Shown piece after piece: positions 59,183-64,000 of a stretch of 64,000 nucleotides of DNA. Origin of the DNA: Cokeromyces recurvatus (Eukaryota > Mucoromycota > Mucoromycetes > Mucorales > Mucoraceae); contig NW_026251392.1 in NCBI RefSeq assembly GCF_025118155.1, forward strand, positions 558,001 through 622,000. Direction: 5' to 3'. The notes under the pieces were generated by a model. It searched no databases, was not told the origin of the DNA, and was given only the letters and a program-made list of their open reading frames with translations. Positions within the stretch are counted from its first letter, which is position 1. Each line of letters opens with the position of its first letter. A program made the position numbers and the translations under genes.

Positions 59183-60874
59183 ATGCCATCGTTAACTGAA
59201 AAATGGCGGCAGATTCAAACCGGTCCACCAGATGTAATAGATCAAACGGTTGAGTCACCAATTTCACCTCCCAAGTCTGCTAACAGCGAGATGGATAAGA
59301 CAACATTGAAAGCATTTATGCTAGTAGAATCAAAGCCTTCCCCTGTCATAGATGTAGCTACTGAGGGGAGTATGAAGTCAAAAGTAAGCCAAAATGGGCA
59401 AGCCAGCACAGGTACAGATACGAATAACTCAATCGCTGATGAATTTCATAAAGATATTGATTTATTGGATACTTTTGATGAACATAATACATTTGAACAA
59501 TATAAAGAGTTTCCAGCCTCATTTGAAAATTTGCCAATGGATTTGATATTTAGTTCCACAAATAACCTGAGTCTCTCTCTTAATAGAGTATCTTCAATTG
59601 GATTATCCTCTAGTAGTGAATTCCATGATAAATGGCCTGTTCCTGAAACAGTTGAAGAACTTTATAGAATATGTGAAAAGGAACAGTCTAAAGGTGATCT
59701 GAACTCACGTTTTGCATTATGTTTGCATTTAATGGAAAGTGCATGGAAAATGGATCCAAATAGTATTCTAGTTGTTTCTCCAGATGAAATTAAATTATCT
59801 GGTAGTAGTAGTAGTAGTAGTATGTTCGAAGATTTTAGATCGGGCTTATCCCTGTCTAGCGGTTCTCAAATATCGTACACGTTAAATGAGGCTATGATTA
59901 GAGAAGCAAGAAAATTATTGAAACAGCTAACTCATTCAGGCTATATAGCCTGTAAGGGAATAGAATCTGAAGCTCAGTATTTACTTGGTAATTGTTATGG
60001 TATGGGTGCATTTGGTTGGCCAATTAATCATAAGCGTGCATTTCAATGGTATTTTCATGCATCCAAAAATGGACATACTGAAGCTACATACCGTGCAGCA
60101 GTTTGCTACGAACTAGGTATCGGCATTGAGAAAGATGCATCTTGTGCAATTATGTTTTATCGTAAAGCAGCTCATTTAATGCATGTTCCTAGCATGTACA
60201 AGTTAGGCATTATATTGATGAGAGGATATTATGATCAGCCAGTTTCAAAACGTGAAGCAGTTATTTGGCTACAACGAGCTGCATATACAGCTATTGCACC
60301 TTTAGCACCTGGTGATGAATGTAATGCAACAACTGTTGGTAGTAATGGCGGTGTTGCTTTACCTCATGCATTACATGCACTTGCTATTATTCATTTGACA
60401 GGAGAATGCGAAAATACAAGTATAATATCAGATTCAAAGTATGCTATCAAACTGCTTCATAACGCTGCTAGATTAGGATATGCACCTAGTCAATATAAAT
60501 TGGGTGAATGTTATGAAAGTGGAGTTCACTGTTCAGAAGATGAATCCCAATCTATTTACTGGTATGCATTAGCAGCACATCAAAATTATCCTGAAGCATG
60601 TTTAGCTTTGTCTGGATGGTATTTGACTGGCTCAATTAAAACGGACAGTCTTATGCAGTCGGATCAAGAGGCTTTTGTATGGGCATATAAGGCAGCCAAG
60701 CTTTCTAAAGGTATTCAATCAAAGTCATTAGTAGCCAAATCATATTATACTTTAGGTATTTATTATGAAAATGGCATTGGTGTATCCAAATCATTAAATA
60801 TTGCTCATAAATGGTATAGAAAAGCTGCTCAATATGGTCATACAGATGCAATTAAAAATACTTTTGTCAACTAA
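59183..60874 (+). CDS. Sel1-repeat protein, Skt5/Chs4-like
   Basis: Skt5/Chs4 proteins activate and anchor chitin synthase at sites of wall growth. A single uninterrupted exon of 563 residues, unusual in this intron-rich window. The N-terminal 200 residues are Ser/Pro/Thr-rich and disordered. After a short predicted helical part (PVPETVEELYRICEKEQSKG), six or seven Sel1 repeats span about 255-560: AQYLLGNCYGMGAFG, ATYRAAVCYELGIGIEKD, SMYKLGIILMRGYYDQ, SQYKLGECYESGVHC, SYYTLGIYYENGIGVSKS. There is no C-terminal CaaX box (it ends KNTFVN), unlike yeast Chs4, so membrane attachment by prenylation is not supported. An unrelated Sel1 adaptor is the alternative. Confidence 0.75.
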   Translation: MPSLTEKWRQIQTGPPDVIDQTVESPISPPKSANSEMDKTTLKAFMLVESKPSPVIDVATEGSMKSKVSQNGQASTGTDTNNSIADEFHKDIDLLDTFDEHNTFEQYKEFPASFENLPMDLIFSSTNNLSLSLNRVSSIGLSSSSEFHDKWPVPETVEELYRICEKEQSKGDLNSRFALCLHLMESAWKMDPNSILVVSPDEIKLSGSSSSSSMFEDFRSGLSLSSGSQISYTLNEAMIREARKLLKQLTHSGYIACKGIESEAQYLLGNCYGMGAFGWPINHKRAFQWYFHASKNGHTEATYRAAVCYELGIGIEKDASCAIMFYRKAAHLMHVPSMYKLGIILMRGYYDQPVSKREAVIWLQRAAYTAIAPLAPGDECNATTVGSNGGVALPHALHALAIIHLTGECENTSIISDSKYAIKLLHNAARLGYAPSQYKLGECYESGVHCSEDESQSIYWYALAAHQNYPEACLALSGWYLTGSIKTDSLMQSDQEAFVWAYKAAKLSKGIQSKSLVAKSYYTLGIYYENGIGVSKSLNIAHKWYRKAAQYGHTDAIKNTFVN

Positions 60875-61882
60875 ACTTATCATCATAGATATACATAGAT
60901 TCGTATTTTCTTTCCTTAAACTAAGCTATATAAGTTTAATATTGAAATAATAAATATACAAGAGACATTTTTATTCTTTAATTGATATTTTATTCATGAT
61001 CCGTATAATACATATATTTGAATCATATGATTAGGATATTTTTGAGATTTGAATAGTTATATACATTTAAGAATAAATAACTACGAACAATATAAGTATA
61101 TTACTTAGTCTAGTATTTAATAATTTGAAAAAAAAAAATAAAAAAAAATTCTAGATTTACATTTCACTAGGATTTGTATAACTAACATTTGGGTCTTAAA
61201 AGATATTGAAAGTGCTATATAAAAGTTTGTCAAAAGTTATTATGTCTAAAGAATATTGATACTGGTCTGTTCATTAAAACTTTTAGATAAAAACAAAGCC
61301 AACTGGATTTCTAACTTTTGAATACTATAAATGTTATTGGAAGAATAGTACCAAGACTATTTACAAGATAAAACTAAGCAAACTTCAATTTGATTATTCT
61401 TTATTTAATATTAAATAGGATAGAAGAAGAAATTCATTAATAAGTATTGTTCTATAGAATGATAATATGTTACATCTAATTAGAAGATATATCCAATCAT
61501 ATTTGTCGACGATCGCAGCTTTTATGTTGTTCATTCCAATATAATAATACTTACGATATAGTGTGAATTAGAAGGCAACAATTTATAGTTTCTTTATACT
61601 TCTGTTTGTATTACCATCAAATATAATTCATCAAAAATGATATGCCTTCTATTTTCAGAAGCTTCTGCATCCTATCATTAGTACTTTAAACAAAGGCAGA
61701 AGTAAATAAATATATATGTATATATGTATATAAACGAATAGTGAATAGTGTTTCTATTAGTAATTATCTTAATGCTACCATCACTGAAATAGAGACATTC
61801 TGTAGGTGAATAACTTTGCTACCATCCATAATAATTGGAATTCCTGGATTAGCCCCCCACTTCTCTATTTGCTCTTTCCCTT

Positions 61883-61915
<33 letters not shown>

Positions 61916-62275
61916 CGTTTAACATTAGTCAGTTTAATATTAAATTTTAACTGCTATTATCTCTTTTCTTAGTCGAAAAAAAAAAGACCGGTCAATCACG
62001 GGTCATGATAATAAAGATAATTCTATATTTCATTCAAAATACTATTAATACGAATATGTACTGAGATTTCTTGAAACGTCTGTTCAGAATAATTATTATT
62101 TTAAATTTTTAATTTATTACTACTGTTATCATGAGACTTATAGTTCATTTCCTCACAATCCCGACTCGTACAGCTATATAACTGAGAGAAAGTATAAATT
62201 AATAAGTCCTTCTTTTTAACTTGCAAGTCTATTACTAATATCTAAAAATAAAAAAAAAAAAAAAAAATAGTGTAC

Positions 62276-62308
<33 letters not shown>

Positions 62309-62740
62309 ATGCTCAATTTTAATGATTAATATATTTCTTAATTGATATACTACATATAACTATTTGCCTATTTTCTTTTTTGTTTGATAGTTAATATGTG
62401 TTGTTGACAGTGTTTTATTATCTGTACCTAATGTAAATACATTAACAAAAAACATCAATTATTTTTCAGAAGATATTCTAATCTAAAGTTCTCCCTTTTT
62501 ATTCCCCTTAAAAAAATAGTCAAAAATAAAACTTGCCTAAAATTTCCAATGCCATTTTACTAATTTGGCTTAAAATTCCAACGAAGTAAAGATCATTGCC
62601 ATTTATTATTTGAACTACACGTGAAGTGATTCCTTTCCTCCGAGGCTTTTTTTTGGCATGATAATATGCTTATACTTTTTCTTGTCTTCATTTTTTTTCC
62701 TTTTTCTTTCTTTTTCATTTATCTTACATTTTACTCTCAA
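60875..62740. other. Large intergenic region
   Basis: About 1.9 kb of AT-rich DNA with T or A runs at about 61886-61915, 62250-62267 and 62277-62303. No coding or RNA feature is supportable. The last 200 bp is the pyrimidine-rich upstream region of the next gene. Confidence 0.45.
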
Positions 62741-64000
62741 ATGAATCAATATAAAGCATTTAATAGACATGATGTTCATAAATGGTTAATAAATATTCCT
62801 AACTATCATGAAAATTATCAAACAAATTCTTCTAATGAAATTGAAGAGTCAAGGTAAAGTATAATAGGCATTTCTGATTTAGAGAATATACAGATTCCCT
62901 AAAAAAAACAATAAGGGTAAAGGGCCATAAATAAAATTTAATAATTAATGTCTTTACATATTTAGTCTAACTAGAAAAGAAAGACCATTATCTTTATTGT
63001 CACTTAATTCAGAAGACAGTATTAGTTTAGATGATTTTATCAATGCTAATTATACACCTAGTATGGATGACGAAATAGACTTGCTATCTTTATCTTCGCT
63101 ACATCTTGACGATAACAGTGAAGAATTTTGGAAAGTAGATAATGTAAATCATTTATTCCCTTTTCTCTCTTTTTTCCCTAGGAATTCAAAAATGTATATT
63201 TTTGGTTTCTTTATTAAATAGATCTTTAATCATTATATATCATCCCAATTGACTAAAACAAAAAATCAAAATGATTATCATACTACGCATCATATATCAT
63301 CGTTTGACAGAGACTATAAACTGGTTTCTAATGGCACTAAAGATTTACATATTTTTGAGGAGGTAAAAAACAAGTGCTTTGGTTTTAACTTAAAATTAAT
63401 CTATTTTCTATCTATTTTATGCAGTCAACTGGATATAGTTTTATAAACAAGTTGGATTCACTATCAATTTGTGGTACAATCACTTTTATGTTTAATTTAC
63501 AAAATATGTGTTAATATATAATAATTAGATAATACTGAAGGGTTCAATGATAAAAACAGCATAAATTCTTACTTTACATCTTTAAACTACCAAGATACCG
63601 ATTCTACTGTATCCACATCTACTTCATCAAGTAGTAGCTATTCTATGAAAAAAACAAATAAGCTTTCTTTATTACCTTATTTTCATACTTTTAGCACTAA
63701 TAATTCGACCACGTCTATTGCCTCAGCACGTTTATCAGATAATTCTAATCAATATTCTTACCATAAGCGTTCATTGATTCCAAGCAATTCTGAAAATATA
63801 CGATCCAAAAATAATACTATCTCAAACCTTCATGTAAACTCGAACTCTTTACCTAATACTCAACTTTCTGGCTCAGCAGATAGACATAAATTAACAATGA
63901 CAACTGAATCACAAAATAGAAGATCGATATCATTCACAACTACACACACAAAAAGTAAAAGTGACTTACCTTTATCTACAGCAAACAAAATCCCTCAACC
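62741..64000 (+). CDS. Unknown Ser/Thr/Asn-rich protein, 3' end beyond window
   Basis: Exons 62741-62853, 62966-63143, 63222-63362, 63425-63473 and 63529 onward join in frame, running off the window at 64000 with about 315 codons read. A 12-nt microexon at about 63181-63192 is possible. The start MNQYKAFNRHDVHKWL is preferred over an upstream in-frame ATG (62666), which would add an improbable Phe/Leu-rich leader encoded by the pyrimidine tract. The N-terminus has an acidic Leu-rich patch (DDEIDLLSLSSLHLDD); the rest is low-complexity Ser/Asn/Thr. No domain is recognised. The N-terminal disordered region of a signalling or transcription protein is possible. Confidence 0.65.

Noticed and set aside
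62666..62740. Hydrophobic N-terminal leader for the last gene
   Set aside because: Arises from a TTTCTTTTT pyrimidine tract typical of fungal upstream regions; the ATG at 62741 is a better start.
1..64000. CRISPR array, bacterial operon or rRNA
   Set aside because: No regularly spaced identical repeats, no Shine-Dalgarno or polycistronic layout, and no rRNA-like segment; the window is clearly eukaryotic nuclear DNA.

Overview
This is a eukaryotic window, very AT-rich (roughly 70% or more by eye). Genes are split by many short introns of about 45-90 nt with GT..AG borders. The gene content points to an early-diverging filamentous fungus, most likely a Mucorales member of the Mucoromycota: adenylate cyclase with RA, LRR, PP2C and cyclase domains, the chitin-synthase trafficking factors Chs5 and Skt5/Chs4, a WC-2-type photoreceptor partner, Argonaute and Yme2. 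I do not assign a genus. All gene models were spliced by hand from reading frame and splice signals; there is no transcript evidence.

Layout. 1-2.3 kb: LINE and Tc1/mariner relics. 2.5-6.5 kb: mannose-6-phosphate isomerase and a WC-2-like PAS/GATA protein, both on minus. 6.5-11 kb: AT-rich DNA with tRNA-Asp, LTR-like and other repeats, an orphan Fanzor right end and a LINE tail. 11.1-15.7 kb: CHS5-like, aldo-keto reductase, SHG1-like. 15.7-23.4 kb: gene-poor and repeat-rich, with tRNA-Leu and a few uncertain exons. 23.4-30.8 kb: three minus-strand genes in tandem (BTB protein, PPZ-type phosphatase, SPAK/OSR1-like kinase). 31-37.3 kb: mobile DNA containing a Fanzor relic and then an apparently complete Fanzor element. 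37.7-53.4 kb: a dense gene block (CYR1, VMA6, TRM61, NSL1/MIS14-like, Argonaute, SFC1-like carrier). 53.8-55.6 kb: a second, internally deleted Fanzor-type element with long terminal inverted repeats. 55.7-60.9 kb: YME2 and an SKT5/CHS4-like Sel1-repeat protein. 62.7-64 kb: the 5' part of an unknown Ser/Thr/Asn-rich gene that runs off the window.

The most interesting system is the Fanzor family (eukaryotic relatives of the RNA-guided nuclease TnpB). Removing three introns from 35466-37086 gives an uninterrupted 480-residue protein with the three RuvC acidic residues and a four-Cys zinc ribbon. About 100-bp inverted repeats flank it. A structured 3' segment, overlapping the stop codon and containing a GAAA-capped hairpin, recurs at two other Fanzor loci in the window. 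I infer that this segment is the guide (omega) RNA scaffold.

Functional links among the host genes: Chs5 and Skt5/Chs4 both serve chitin synthase delivery or activation. CYR1 and the phosphatase and kinase genes are signalling components. Argonaute supplies RNA silencing in a region that is visibly loaded with transposon debris.
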